From JAGREO01 sp020446285 (GTDB lineage: Bacteria; Pseudomonadota; Alphaproteobacteria; Geminicoccales; Geminicoccaceae): a stretch of DNA of 64,000 bases. The stretch lies in assembly GCA_041398005.1 (NCBI GenBank), contig JAWKVP010000003.1:62001-126000 (forward strand), in the 5' to 3' direction. Under the pieces are notes generated by a model, which did not search any database, was not told the origin of the DNA, and saw only the letters and a program-made list of their open reading frames with translations. Made by a program: the position numbers and the translations under genes. Shown here one piece after another: positions 17,414-26,627 of this stretch (positions are counted from its first letter, which is position 1; every line of letters begins with the position of its first letter).

Positions 17414-18331
17414 TTGTCCGACAGTCGGCACTTCATTGCTTGCGATTTCCGGGAGGCCCGCGGCTCGGCGGCGCCCGGCGAGACCCGCACACGGATCCGT
17501 CGTATCCAGGGCATCATCGAAAACAGCAACAGATTCGTGGTGTTGTTGCTGGGAATGGCCCTGACGAGTGTCGTTTCATTGCTTCTGGCGGGCGTGTTGT
17601 CGATTTCGGCCCTGTGGAGCGGTGCGCCTATGGCGATGAATGCCTGGCTCGTCACGCTTCTTCCGGCGGTTGCATCGGTCCCGGTGATGGCCATCGCGAT
17701 CAAGGTGATCTGCTTTTTGACCGAACAGCGCGATCAACTCCGGATCGAGATCGAGCGAAAGACCATTGCCGAGAACCGTTTCAGCCGACTAGCCAATACG
17801 GATGAACTGACCGGCCTCGGCAACCGGCGCAGTTTCGTCGAACGCGCGAGAGAGGCGATGGCGCTTTCGCGGCGGCACGCTCAACCGCTGGCATTGCTGT
17901 TCGTCGATGTCGACGGGCTCAAGGAGCTCAATGACAATGAGGGTCACGCGCGGGGTGATCTCGCCCTCAAGCAGCTGGCCCGCGCCCTTCGCCAGTGCCT
18001 TCGGCAGAGCGATTACGCCGCGCGCTATGGCGGCGACGAGTTCGTCATCCTCATGCCGCAGACCGACATGCACGCAGCGACCATCGCCGCCGAACGCCTG
18101 CGGGCGGCCATCGAGACGGGCAATGACGGCATGCCGCTCACGGTCAGTGTCGGCCTCGCCTCCACCCAGGGCACGCATGTGGGCATCGAGGAGCTCGTGG
18201 CGCGTGCCGATGAGGCCCTCTATGTCGCCAAGCGTGCCGGCCGCAATCAGGTCTGCACCACCTTCCCCGACGGCAACAGCCGTCTCGTGACGCGGCACGG
18301 CTCCATGGAACTGCGCGCCCGCTCCGCCTGA
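17414..18331 (+). CDS. membrane-bound diguanylate cyclase (GGDEF)
   Basis: Makes cyclic di-GMP from two GTP. 305 residues. Two membrane helices (~41-68 and ~77-103) with a short loop between, a short coiled linker (ERKTIAENRFSRLANTDELTGLGNRR), then a full GGDEF domain. The active site RYGGDEF (~203-209) is canonical. The sequence RQSD five residues before it matches the RxxD inhibitory site, so product inhibition is expected. No EAL domain and no periplasmic sensor of any size. The start is taken as TTG 17414 with GGAG 9 nt upstream; no better ATG precedes the first helix. Monocistronic by context. Confidence 0.88.
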   Translation: MSDSRHFIACDFREARGSAAPGETRTRIRRIQGIIENSNRFVVLLLGMALTSVVSLLLAGVLSISALWSGAPMAMNAWLVTLLPAVASVPVMAIAIKVICFLTEQRDQLRIEIERKTIAENRFSRLANTDELTGLGNRRSFVERAREAMALSRRHAQPLALLFVDVDGLKELNDNEGHARGDLALKQLARALRQCLRQSDYAARYGGDEFVILMPQTDMHAATIAAERLRAAIETGNDGMPLTVSVGLASTQGTHVGIEELVARADEALYVAKRAGRNQVCTTFPDGNSRLVTRHGSMELRARSA

Positions 18332-18540
18332 CAGTGTGGCGGCAACCCGCCGCCATCCGTCGCGGCCCGGAACCCGGGGGCGACACACCCGGTTGACGCA
18401 TCCACCACAACAGGCCATCAAGTAACGAACATAACGGGCGCGTCAAGAACAGGGAGGCGTTCGATAACGATGAAACGGGAACGAACGGGCGCCGATTCCG
18501 GTCGCCACGGGCTTGATTCGCTGCGGCGTCACCGGCGCCG

Positions 18541-18630
18541 GGACAGCGTTCCGCTGGCCCATCCGTACCAGGGCAGCGTTCCGCTGGCCCATCCGCACCG
18601 AGGCAGCGTTCCGCTGGCCCGGCCGCAATG
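18541..18630 (+). repeat. three tandem copies of a 30-bp unit ending at a start codon
   Basis: The units 18541-18570, 18571-18600 and 18601-18630 share the core cagcgttccgctggccc and differ at only a few positions. The period is exactly 30 bp. The last three coding bases of copy 3 (18628-18630) are the ATG of the acyl-CoA-synthetase-like gene, so the array forms its immediate 5' leader. No stop codon interrupts the frame of the gene through the array, but there is no start codon in it either. Confidence 0.85.
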
Positions 18631-20553
18631 AAGCTGCCGTCGCTCGACGAGCTCGATACCTTTCCCAAGCTGCTCCTGCACAATGCCGCCAACTGGCCAG
18701 ACGAGGTGGCGATGCGGGAAAAGGATCTCGGCATCTGGAACATGTCGAGCTGGGCGGATTGCCGGAATGCGGTGCGGACCATCTTCTTCGGCCTCAAGGC
18801 ACTCGGGCTCGAACGGGGCGACGTGCTGGCGATCATCGGCCGCAACCGGCCGAACTGGGTATGGACCGCGCTCGCCGGCCATTCGGCCGGGGCGATGAGC
18901 CTTGGAATCTACGAGGACGTGCTGCCGGACGAGGCCCGCTATCTCCTCGACCATGCCGGATCGGGCATCGTCGTTGCGGAGGACGAGGAACAGGTCGACA
19001 AGATGCTCGAGGTCGCCGAACGATCCGGGCGGATCCGCTGGATCGTCTATCATGACGATCGCGGCATGCGCAAATATGACGACCCGCGCCTCGTGAGCTG
19101 GAGCGACCTCGAGGCGCGCGGGGAGCGCCTCGCGGGAGAACGGCCCGGTCTCTTCGAGGAGGAGATCGCCAGGGGCACCGGCGAGGATGTCGGCATCCTC
19201 TGCACCACATCGGGCACGACCTCCCACCCCAAGCTGGCGATGCTCGGCCAGGGCGCGTTCCTCACCCATCTCTGCCGCTATCTCGAAGCCGACCCGCGTG
19301 AGCCCACCGACGAATATGTCTGCATGCTGCCGCTCCCGTGGATCATGGAGCAGGTCTATGTGATCGGCATGCCGCTTCTCTCGCGCATCCGGGTCAATTT
19401 TCCGGAAAGCCCGGAAACCGCCATGGCGGACATGCGCGAGATCGGCCCGACCCACCTTCTCCTCGCGCCCCGTGTCTGGGAACAGACGGCGGCGGACATG
19501 CGTACCCGCATTCTCGATTCCGGACCGCTCAGCCGCTGGATCTTCGATCGCTGTGTCGAACGCGGCATGCGTGCCATCGAACGCGGGCGTCGCAGCCGGA
19601 TCGCCGAATGGCTGCTCATGGGCGCCCTTCGTGACCGGCTCGGCTTCAGCAAGGTCAGGTCGGCTGCGACCGGCGGTGCGGCCACCGGACCCGATACGTT
19701 CCGGTTCTTTCTCGCCATGGGTGTGCCGCTTCGCCAGCTCTACGGCCAGACCGAACTGTCCGGCGCCTACACCCTGCAGACCGGCAGGGAGATCGACTTC
19801 GATACGTCCGGCATTCCGTTCAGGGATTGCAGGGTCCGGATCCACGATCCCGATCCTCGCGGCGTGGGCGAGATCCACACGATCACGCCCGGCATGTTCA
19901 AGGGCTATTTCCGGAACGAGGAGGCCACCGCCGAGACGCTCACCGGCGATGGCTGGATGCGCACGGGCGACGCCGGTTTCTTCGACGAGGCCGGCAGGCT
20001 CACCATCATCGACCGGATCAGCGACATCGCGACCACGAGTGCGGGCGACCGGTTCAGCCCGCAATTCATCGAGAACAAGCTCAAGTTCTCGCCCCATGTC
20101 GCCGAGGCGGTGGTGTTCGGCAATGACCGCCCGTTCCTGACGGCCATCATCTGCATCCGCTATTCGATGGTGGGCAAATGGGCCGAGACCAATGGCATCG
20201 CTTTCACCAACTATCAGAATCTCGCCGCCAGCCCGAAGGTCTGCGCGCTGCTCGAGGATGCGGTGCGCGAGGTCAATGCCTCCCTGCCGCAAGCGCAGCA
20301 GGTTCGCCGTTTCCTTCTCCTCTACAAGGAGCTCGATCCCGACGATGGCGAGCTCACCCGGACCCGCAAGGTGCGCCGCAATATCGTCGACGAGCGCTAT
20401 GCCGACCTGATCGATGCCCTTTACGGCGATGAGGACAGCATCTTCGTCGAGACCGAGATCACCTTCGAGGATGGCCGCAAGGGCCGGATCCAGGCGAATC
20501 TCGAAATCCGCAGGCTTGAGGACGGGCATGCCGCGAAGGCGCTGTCGGCATGA
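18628..20553 (+). CDS. long-chain-fatty-acid--CoA ligase-like AMP-forming enzyme
   Basis: Adenylate-forming ligase that should couple a carboxylic acid to CoA through an acyl-AMP intermediate. 641 residues, FadD15-like size. The P-loop CTTSGTTSHPK lies at ~193-203, the A5 motif LYGQTELSG at ~371, and GDGWMRTGDAGFFDEAGRL and DRISDIATTSAGDRFSP (A7/A8 region) towards the C-terminus. It starts the transporter operon: its stop overlaps the LivG-type gene by 4 bp. ATG 18628 has no clear Shine-Dalgarno site because the 30-bp repeat array occupies the leader. The acyl substrate cannot be read from sequence; an imported aromatic or branched carboxylate fits the neighbours. Confidence 0.88.
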   Translation: MKLPSLDELDTFPKLLLHNAANWPDEVAMREKDLGIWNMSSWADCRNAVRTIFFGLKALGLERGDVLAIIGRNRPNWVWTALAGHSAGAMSLGIYEDVLPDEARYLLDHAGSGIVVAEDEEQVDKMLEVAERSGRIRWIVYHDDRGMRKYDDPRLVSWSDLEARGERLAGERPGLFEEEIARGTGEDVGILCTTSGTTSHPKLAMLGQGAFLTHLCRYLEADPREPTDEYVCMLPLPWIMEQVYVIGMPLLSRIRVNFPESPETAMADMREIGPTHLLLAPRVWEQTAADMRTRILDSGPLSRWIFDRCVERGMRAIERGRRSRIAEWLLMGALRDRLGFSKVRSAATGGAATGPDTFRFFLAMGVPLRQLYGQTELSGAYTLQTGREIDFDTSGIPFRDCRVRIHDPDPRGVGEIHTITPGMFKGYFRNEEATAETLTGDGWMRTGDAGFFDEAGRLTIIDRISDIATTSAGDRFSPQFIENKLKFSPHVAEAVVFGNDRPFLTAIICIRYSMVGKWAETNGIAFTNYQNLAASPKVCALLEDAVREVNASLPQAQQVRRFLLLYKELDPDDGELTRTRKVRRNIVDERYADLIDALYGDEDSIFVETEITFEDGRKGRIQANLEIRRLEDGHAAKALSA

Positions 20554-21371
20554 GTGACCTCCCGGCAGGCTCCGATCCGGTCCGGCGCAGGCGCACCATC
20601 GGCGAGACTCTTCTTCAGGTCGATGACATCACCCTTCGCTTCGGCGGTGTGGTGGCGCTCTCCAACATCAGCTTCGACATCAGGAAGGGCGAGATCCGGG
20701 CGATCATCGGCCCCAATGGCGCCGGCAAATCGTCGATGCTGAATGTCATCAACGGATTCTACCATCCCCAGGAGGGACGCATCACCTGGAAGGGCGAGAC
20801 CCGGCGCAAGATGCGCCCGCATCATGCGGCCGCAACCGGCATCGCCCGCACGTTCCAGAACATCGCGCTCTTTCGCGGCATGAGCACGCTCGACAACATC
20901 ATGACCGGGCGCATCCTCAAGATGAAGGCGGGCTTTCTCGCCCAGGCGATCTACTGGGGACGCGCGCAGAGGGAAGAACTGGAGCACAGGGCGTTCGTCG
21001 AGCGGATCATCGATTTCCTCGAGATCCAGCACATCCGCCATGTGCCCGTGGGCAAGCTGCCCTATGGCCTGCAGAAGCGGGTGGAACTGGCGCGCGCCCT
21101 TGCCGCCGAACCGGAACTGCTGCTGCTCGACGAGCCGATGGCGGGCATGAACCTCGAGGAAAAGGAGGACATGTGCCGCTTCGTTCTCGACGTGAACGAG
21201 GAATTCGGCACCACCGTCGCCCTCATCGAGCACGACATGGGGGTGGTCATGGACATTTCCGATCGTGTCGTCGTGCTGGACTACGGACAGAAGCTCGCCG
21301 ACGGCGTGCCCGAAGAGGTGCGCGAGGATCCCGACGTCATCGAGGCCTATCTCGGGGTGAATCATGAATGA
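20550..21371 (+). CDS. branched-chain amino acid-type ABC transporter ATPase (LivG type)
   Basis: One of two ATPases driving the Liv-type importer encoded here. 273 residues. Walker A is GPNGAGKSS (~54-62), Q-loop TFQNIALF, signature LPYGLQKRVELARAL, Walker B LLLLDEPMAGM, and H-loop IEHDMGVVMDISDRVVVLDYG, the classic LivG pattern. An N-terminal extension of ~20 residues precedes the ABC fold. ATG overlaps the ligase stop by 4 bp, and its own stop overlaps the permease start by 8 bp, so the genes are translationally coupled. Confidence 0.92.
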   Translation: MSDLPAGSDPVRRRRTIGETLLQVDDITLRFGGVVALSNISFDIRKGEIRAIIGPNGAGKSSMLNVINGFYHPQEGRITWKGETRRKMRPHHAAATGIARTFQNIALFRGMSTLDNIMTGRILKMKAGFLAQAIYWGRAQREELEHRAFVERIIDFLEIQHIRHVPVGKLPYGLQKRVELARALAAEPELLLLDEPMAGMNLEEKEDMCRFVLDVNEEFGTTVALIEHDMGVVMDISDRVVVLDYGQKLADGVPEEVREDPDVIEAYLGVNHE

Positions 21372-22335
21372 GATCGTCTCGACCTATGTGACGGGCCCGT
21401 TCGGCGCCATGGCCGCCTTTCCGCCGGGGGTGATCGAGACGGTGATCGCCGGGCTCGGCAACGGCTTTCTCTATGCACTGGTCGCCATCGGCTTCGTCAT
21501 CATCTTCAAGTCGTCGAGCGTGTTCAACTATGCCCAGGGCGCGATGGTGTTCTTCGTCGCCCTCAACTTCGCCGGCCTCATCGGCATCGGCGTTCCCTGG
21601 TATCTCGCCGGGCTCGTCGCGCTCGCCCTCATGGTGGCATTCGCCTTCGCGGTCGAACGGGTGGTGCTCCGGCCGCTCGTGGGTCAGGAGGGGCTCACCC
21701 TGTTCATGGCCACGATCGGCGTCGGCTTCTTTCTCGAAGGCATGGCCGAAGCCGTCTGGGGCGGCAATCCGCGGCTGCTCAAGATCGGCCTGCCGGAGGA
21801 TTCGATCTTCCTCATCGACCACGCATGGGCCGCGGATATCGGCCTCGATGTCATCATTCAGGAAAGCGACATCCTCGCCATCGCCGTCGGTATCGTCATG
21901 GTGATCGGTCTCGGGCTGTTCTTCCGGTTCAGCCGGATCGGACGGGCGCTGCGCGCGGTCGCCGACGATCACACCGCGGCGATGTCGATCGGCATTCCGC
22001 TCAACCGCATGTGGATCGTGGTCTGGGCGCTCTCGGGCTTCACCTCGTTCGTCGCCGCGGTGGTCTGGGGAACGAAGATCCAGATCGAGCCCACCATGAT
22101 CGGCCTCGCGCTCAAGGCCCTGCCGGTCCTCATCCTGGGCGGCCTCACCTCGATTCCGGGGGCGGTCGTCGGCGGCTGCATCATCGGCGTCAGCGAGCAG
22201 CTGTTCGAGGTCTACTGGGGACAGCCGCTCTTCGGCGGCGCCACCACCGAGTGGTTCGCCTTCATGCTCGGCGTCGTGTTCCTGCTGTTCCGCCCGCAGG
22301 GCCTGTTCGGCGAACGCATCATCGAAAGGGTGTGA
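21364..22335 (+). CDS. branched-chain amino acid-type ABC transporter permease (LivH type)
   Basis: Inner-membrane permease, 323 residues, about eight to nine membrane spans. The LivH hallmarks are visible: GLGNGFLYALVAIGFVIIFKSSSVFNYAQGA near the N-terminus, and RFSRIGRALRAVADDHTAAMSIGIPLNRM, the cytoplasmic coupling loop. The protein ends GLFGERIIERV. It pairs with the LivM-type gene 7 bp downstream. Confidence 0.92.
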   Translation: MNEIVSTYVTGPFGAMAAFPPGVIETVIAGLGNGFLYALVAIGFVIIFKSSSVFNYAQGAMVFFVALNFAGLIGIGVPWYLAGLVALALMVAFAFAVERVVLRPLVGQEGLTLFMATIGVGFFLEGMAEAVWGGNPRLLKIGLPEDSIFLIDHAWAADIGLDVIIQESDILAIAVGIVMVIGLGLFFRFSRIGRALRAVADDHTAAMSIGIPLNRMWIVVWALSGFTSFVAAVVWGTKIQIEPTMIGLALKALPVLILGGLTSIPGAVVGGCIIGVSEQLFEVYWGQPLFGGATTEWFAFMLGVVFLLFRPQGLFGERIIERV

Positions 22336-22342
22336 GAAGGCC

Positions 22343-23491
22343 ATGATCTATCGCGAGACCGGGGTCTTCAGGACCAGCTACGCCGCGGATCAGGCGATCT
22401 TCCGCATTCCCCTCGACCGTCATGCGGTGATCGCATGGCTCGTGATCGGCTTCGTCATCGTGCCGATGACCGCATCCGACTATGTCCTCTCCGATCTGGT
22501 GACACCCTTTTTGATCATGTCGCTCGCGGCCCTCGGCCTCAATGTGCTCACCGGCTATTGCGGCCAGCTCAGCCTCGGCACGGGCGCGTTCATGGCGACC
22601 GGCGGCTTCATGACCTACAAGCTCGTGACCGGCATTCCCGCACCGGATTTCCTGACCGGGTTCGCGATCTTCGGTTTCGCGCCGCTGGATCTCCATTTCC
22701 CCTTGATGCTGGTGCTCGCCGGAGCGATCACCGCCGCCGTCGGGCTCGTCTTCGGCCTGCCCAGTCTCAGGATCAAGGGGCTCTATCTGGCGATCACCAC
22801 GCTTGCCGCGCAGTTCTTCCTGATCTGGCTGTTCATCAAGGTGCCATGGTTCACCAATTACTCGCCGGCGGGCATCGCCCCGGCGCCGCCCCAGACCATC
22901 TTCGGCATCGAGGTGACGGGTGCGGCGAGTCCGGTCATCAACCGCTATCTCTTCGTGCTCACGATCACCGTCCTTGCGGCGCTCATGGTCAAGAACGTGA
23001 CCCGCTGCCGGCACGGGCGCTCGTGGATGGCGATCCGCGACATGGACATCGCCGCCGAGATCATCGGCATCAGCCCGACTTTCGCCAAGCTCTCGGCCTT
23101 CGCCCTCAGCTCGTTCCTGATCGGGATCGCCGGCGCACTCTGGGCGTTCGTCAAGATCAACTCGGTACAGACCGACGCCTACACGATCCTCGTCAGCTTT
23201 CAGGTGCTGTTCATGGTGATCATCGGCGGACTGGGCACCGTGCTCGGCTCGTTCCTCGGTGCCGCCTTCGTCATCACCGTGCCGATCCTCCTGAACATCA
23301 GCCTCTCGGCGCTCAACCCCGTCCTGCAGGCGATCGGCCTCGGCGGCTTCGAGGTGGCGATGATCAAGCATATCGAATTCATGATTTTCGGCGGGCTCAT
23401 CATCACTTTCCTGATCGTCGAACCGCATGGATTCGCCCGTATCTGGCAGATCACCAAACAGAAGCTGCGAACCTGGCCGTTTCCGTACTAA
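22343..23491 (+). CDS. branched-chain amino acid-type ABC transporter permease (LivM type)
   Basis: Second permease, 382 residues. Contains LGLNVLTGYCGQLSLGTGAFMATGG, the LivM signature around the third helix, and the coupling loop GRSWMAIRDMDIAAEIIGIS. Around nine membrane spans. An N-terminal region of ~30 residues precedes the first helix. The gene is separated by 35 bp from the binding-protein gene, which has its own strong GGGAGG site. Confidence 0.92.
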   Translation: MIYRETGVFRTSYAADQAIFRIPLDRHAVIAWLVIGFVIVPMTASDYVLSDLVTPFLIMSLAALGLNVLTGYCGQLSLGTGAFMATGGFMTYKLVTGIPAPDFLTGFAIFGFAPLDLHFPLMLVLAGAITAAVGLVFGLPSLRIKGLYLAITTLAAQFFLIWLFIKVPWFTNYSPAGIAPAPPQTIFGIEVTGAASPVINRYLFVLTITVLAALMVKNVTRCRHGRSWMAIRDMDIAAEIIGISPTFAKLSAFALSSFLIGIAGALWAFVKINSVQTDAYTILVSFQVLFMVIIGGLGTVLGSFLGAAFVITVPILLNISLSALNPVLQAIGLGGFEVAMIKHIEFMIFGGLIITFLIVEPHGFARIWQITKQKLRTWPFPY

Positions 23492-23526
23492 TATCGAGAC
23501 ATCAAACCCGACAATGGGAGGCAGAA

Positions 23527-24825
23527 ATGAAAAAGACGATTGTTGGATGTTTTCTTGCCGCTACCGCCTTCGCGGGCAATCATGCCGATGCCGCCGAAGA
23601 GCAGTACTTTCCGCTTCTGACCTATCGCACCGGCCCCTATGCCGCCAACGGCACCCAGCTCGCCAACGGCATGATCGACTATCTGGCGCTCATGAACGCC
23701 AGGGGCGGTGTGAATGGCGTGACGCTGACGTGGGAAGAGTGCGAGACCGGCTACAAGACCGATGTCGGTGTGGAGTGCTACGAACGCCTCAAGGGCAACG
23801 GCAAGGTCGCGGCGGTGGCACCCTTCTCGACCGGCATCACCTACGCGCTGCTTGAAAAGGTCGCCGCCGACGATATCGTCCTCTTCTCGATGGGCTATGG
23901 CCGCACATCCGCCGCCGACGGCCGCGTCTTTCCGTGGGTGTTCAACTTTCCGGCCACCTACTGGTCGCAGGCGACCTCGATCATGTCCTACATCGCCGAC
24001 CGCGAAGGCGGCATGGACAAGCTCGCGGGCAAGACCATCGGGCTCATCCATCTCGACCACCCCTATGGCCGCGAGCCCATTCCCACGCTGGAGAAGATGG
24101 CCGCCGACAACGGCTTCGAGCTCCTGCTCTACCCCGTGCCGACGAGCTCGATGACCGACCAGAAGTCGATCTGGCTCGATGTCCGCCGGGCGCGGCCGGA
24201 CTGGATGGTGATGTGGGGCTGGGGGGCGATGAATCCGACCGCGATCAAGGAAGCCTCGCTCATCCGCTATCCCATGGACCGCTTCATCGGCAACTGGTGG
24301 TCGGCCGCCGAGGTCGACGTTCGCGGATCGGGTGTCGATGCCGAGGGCTATGTCGGCGCCACCTTCCACGACGCCGGCGACAGTGCGCCGATCTTCGCCG
24401 AGATCCGCAAGACCCTCTACGAAGCGGGCAACGGTGCCAGTCCCGAAGCCGAGGTCGGCGAGGTGCTCTACAATCGCGGCCTCGTCAATTCGGCCTTCAT
24501 CGTCGAGGCAATGCTCACCGCACAGGCGGAATACGGCAACAAGGCGCTTTCCGGCGAGGAGATCCGCTGGGGCTTCGAACATCTCGACATCACCGCCGAA
24601 CGCATCGAGGAACTCGGGCTGACCGGGATCATGCCGCCAACGAAGGTCACCTGCGCCAATCACGAGGGCTCGCCGGCGATCAAGCTGCAGCAGTGGCAGG
24701 GCGGCAAATGGGTGCCGATCTCCGACTGGATCCCCGGCATGACCGAGATCACCCGGCCGCTGATCGAGGCGGATGCGGCCCAGTATGCGGCCGAAAACGG
24801 CATCAAGCCACGCAGCTGCGAGTAG
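23527..24825 (+). CDS. periplasmic substrate-binding protein of the Liv-type importer
   Basis: Captures the transported ligand. 432 residues with a Sec signal peptide (MKKTIVGCFLAATAFAGNHADA, cleavage near residue 22-23). The mature part begins EEQYFPLLTYRTGPYAANG and has the type I periplasmic binding-protein layout (Peripla_BP_6), with GKTIGLIHLDHPYGREPIPTL between lobes. Family members bind branched-chain amino acids, amides, or aromatic acids. With a CoA ligase upstream, a carboxylic acid is the more likely ligand. The start ATG 23527 has GGGAGG 5 nt upstream. Confidence 0.9.
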   Translation: MKKTIVGCFLAATAFAGNHADAAEEQYFPLLTYRTGPYAANGTQLANGMIDYLALMNARGGVNGVTLTWEECETGYKTDVGVECYERLKGNGKVAAVAPFSTGITYALLEKVAADDIVLFSMGYGRTSAADGRVFPWVFNFPATYWSQATSIMSYIADREGGMDKLAGKTIGLIHLDHPYGREPIPTLEKMAADNGFELLLYPVPTSSMTDQKSIWLDVRRARPDWMVMWGWGAMNPTAIKEASLIRYPMDRFIGNWWSAAEVDVRGSGVDAEGYVGATFHDAGDSAPIFAEIRKTLYEAGNGASPEAEVGEVLYNRGLVNSAFIVEAMLTAQAEYGNKALSGEEIRWGFEHLDITAERIEELGLTGIMPPTKVTCANHEGSPAIKLQQWQGGKWVPISDWIPGMTEITRPLIEADAAQYAAENGIKPRSCE

Positions 24826-24829
24826 GATC

Positions 24830-25669
24830 GTGACAGCGCCGGCCGCCAGCGGGAGCGACAGGGAGGCTTCGGCCTCCCTCCTCTCGATCAGCAATATCGA
24901 GGTCGTCTACGATCACGTCGTCCTCGCCCTCAAGGGTGTGTCGCTCGAAATCCCCGAGGGCGGCATCGTCGCCCTGCTCGGCGCGAACGGTGCGGGCAAG
25001 ACCACGACGCTCAAGGCCATCTCCAGTCTCCTTGGGGCCGAACGCGGCGAGGTCACCAAGGGCAGCATCCGGCTGCGCGGCGAGGCGATCGAGCATCTCA
25101 CCCCCGACGATCTCGTCCACCGGGGTGTGGTTCAGGTGATGGAGGGCCGTCACTGCTTCGGCCACCTCACGATCGAGGAGAACCTGCTTGCCGGCGCCTT
25201 CACCCGCGGCAACGACAAGGCCGGGATCCGCCGCGACCTCGATATGGTCTATGGCTATTTTCCAAGGCTGAAGGAACGGCGGCGATCGCAGGCGGGCTAT
25301 ACCTCCGGTGGCGAGCAGCAGATGTGCGCGATCGGCCGCGCGCTCATGGCGAACCCCCGCATGATCCTGCTCGACGAGCCGTTCATGGGTCTCGCACCTC
25401 AACTCGTGGAAGAAATCTCGGCGATCGTCAGCAAACTCAACGTGGCGGAAAGCGTCACCTTCCTTCTGGCGGAACAGAATACGAACATCGCCCTTCGCCA
25501 CGCCAAATACGGGTATATTCTGGAAAATGGTCGCGTTGTGCTTGACGGAAATGCTGAATTCCTGCGAAGTAACGAGGACGTCAAGGAGTTCTATCTCGGT
25601 GTTGGCTCAACCGGGCGGAAGAGCTTTCGCGACATAAAAAGTTACAAACGTCGCAAGCGGTGGATGTAG
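24830..25669 (+). CDS. branched-chain amino acid-type ABC transporter ATPase (LivF type)
   Basis: Second ATPase of the importer, 279 residues. Walker A GANGAGKTT (~50), Q-loop VMEGRHCF, signature TSGGEQQMCAIGRAL, Walker B MILLDEPFMGLAP, H-region LLAEQNTNIALRHAKYGYIL. The start is taken as GTG 24830, 4 bp after the binding-protein stop. The last ~25 codons are less GC-rich (KSFRDIKSYKRRKRWM) and give a basic tail not typical of LivF. The next gene begins at the very next base after the stop. Confidence 0.9.
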   Translation: MTAPAASGSDREASASLLSISNIEVVYDHVVLALKGVSLEIPEGGIVALLGANGAGKTTTLKAISSLLGAERGEVTKGSIRLRGEAIEHLTPDDLVHRGVVQVMEGRHCFGHLTIEENLLAGAFTRGNDKAGIRRDLDMVYGYFPRLKERRRSQAGYTSGGEQQMCAIGRALMANPRMILLDEPFMGLAPQLVEEISAIVSKLNVAESVTFLLAEQNTNIALRHAKYGYILENGRVVLDGNAEFLRSNEDVKEFYLGVGSTGRKSFRDIKSYKRRKRWM

Positions 25670-26533
25670 TTGGACCGTATAGCAAGAGATGGCAGCACGT
25701 TCGCTTCGAGGACAGTTTCGGCCAGTCAGGTGTCGTCGGGTCTCGCGGGGCGCGTTCGTGAACAGATCGGCAATGCGGCCTTCGGCATGGACGGCCGGCT
25801 GATCGACTGGCGAAGCTCGCTGTTGCCGGCTACCCTGAACTGTCTCGAGGACAGACACCTGACGACGCTCGATCCGGGCCGCCGGCGCGTGCCGGAATCG
25901 GGTGCTGTGATCGCGCTCAACTCTTTTCTCCCCTGGGAACAGCATTCCGGCGACCTCAGGCTCGCCGATCTTTCGAGCGTGGACAAGCTCACCTTCGATG
26001 CGCGCTGTCCCACCGGTGTGCGCGGAACCCCTCCCCATCTCGACATGATCGCGGCCAGAGGCCAGTCCATCGTCGCCGCGACGGCACGCGGGCCGGGCTA
26101 TCTCGGCCGCAGGTTTGCAGGACTGGCGGCCGCCTATGATTCGGTCGAGGTTCCCCCGTCCATGCGTCCATGGCACGAGATCCTGCCACTCCTGCGCCAG
26201 AGCGGACGGACCTTCGCGCATGTCGATGCGGCAAGCCTGCTCAAGTTCGCGCTGGGACTGGCGCGGACCTTCCCCAATCACGACCTGACCCTCCTCTATC
26301 TCTACTGGGAGCCCAGCGACGCCGGACAGTTCGAGGCATTCCGGCGCCACCGGCGCGAACTCGACGATCTTTCGAACCGGGTCGAAGGATCGGCGGTCCG
26401 GCTCCGTTCACAGACATTCGGCAGTCTCTGGAACGAGTGGGAGGAACAGCCCGACAAGCCGTGGCTGCGGGAGTTGGTCGCACAACTGCGCGGGCGCTAT
26501 GACATGGCCATAGGTGAACAGGCTGCTCTATGA
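25670..26533 (+). CDS. hypothetical protein resembling a PD-(D/E)XK nuclease fold without catalytic residues
   Basis: 287 residues, no signal peptide or membrane helix. The middle reads FDARCPTGVRGTPPHLDMIAARGQSIVAATARGPGYLG. In related alphaproteobacterial proteins, as I remember them, the equivalent segment carries a conserved Glu-Ser-Lys after the LDxL element, the E-x-K of a PD-(D/E)XK nuclease. Here that position reads AATAR, so both catalytic residues appear lost. The C-terminal half (LTLLYLYWEPSDAGQFEAF, then SLWNEWEE) keeps the family pattern. TTG start directly abuts the LivF-type stop; there is no ATG nearby. Role in the operon unknown. A database search would test the assignment. 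Confidence 0.55.
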   Translation: MDRIARDGSTFASRTVSASQVSSGLAGRVREQIGNAAFGMDGRLIDWRSSLLPATLNCLEDRHLTTLDPGRRRVPESGAVIALNSFLPWEQHSGDLRLADLSSVDKLTFDARCPTGVRGTPPHLDMIAARGQSIVAATARGPGYLGRRFAGLAAAYDSVEVPPSMRPWHEILPLLRQSGRTFAHVDAASLLKFALGLARTFPNHDLTLLYLYWEPSDAGQFEAFRRHRRELDDLSNRVEGSAVRLRSQTFGSLWNEWEEQPDKPWLRELVAQLRGRYDMAIGEQAAL

Positions 26534-26627
26534 TCCGCCGGTGAGCGCGGGAGCGCAGGGCATGTGAGCGCAGGAGCGCAGGGAGGACGCCCGGGCACCG
26601 CAACGACCGAGGAACGGAAGCGGGATC

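Noticed and set aside
18529..20529. Long minus-strand open frame opposite the acyl-CoA-synthetase-like gene
   Set aside because: The plus-strand product has all adenylation motifs; the antisense frame has none and simply follows GC bias.
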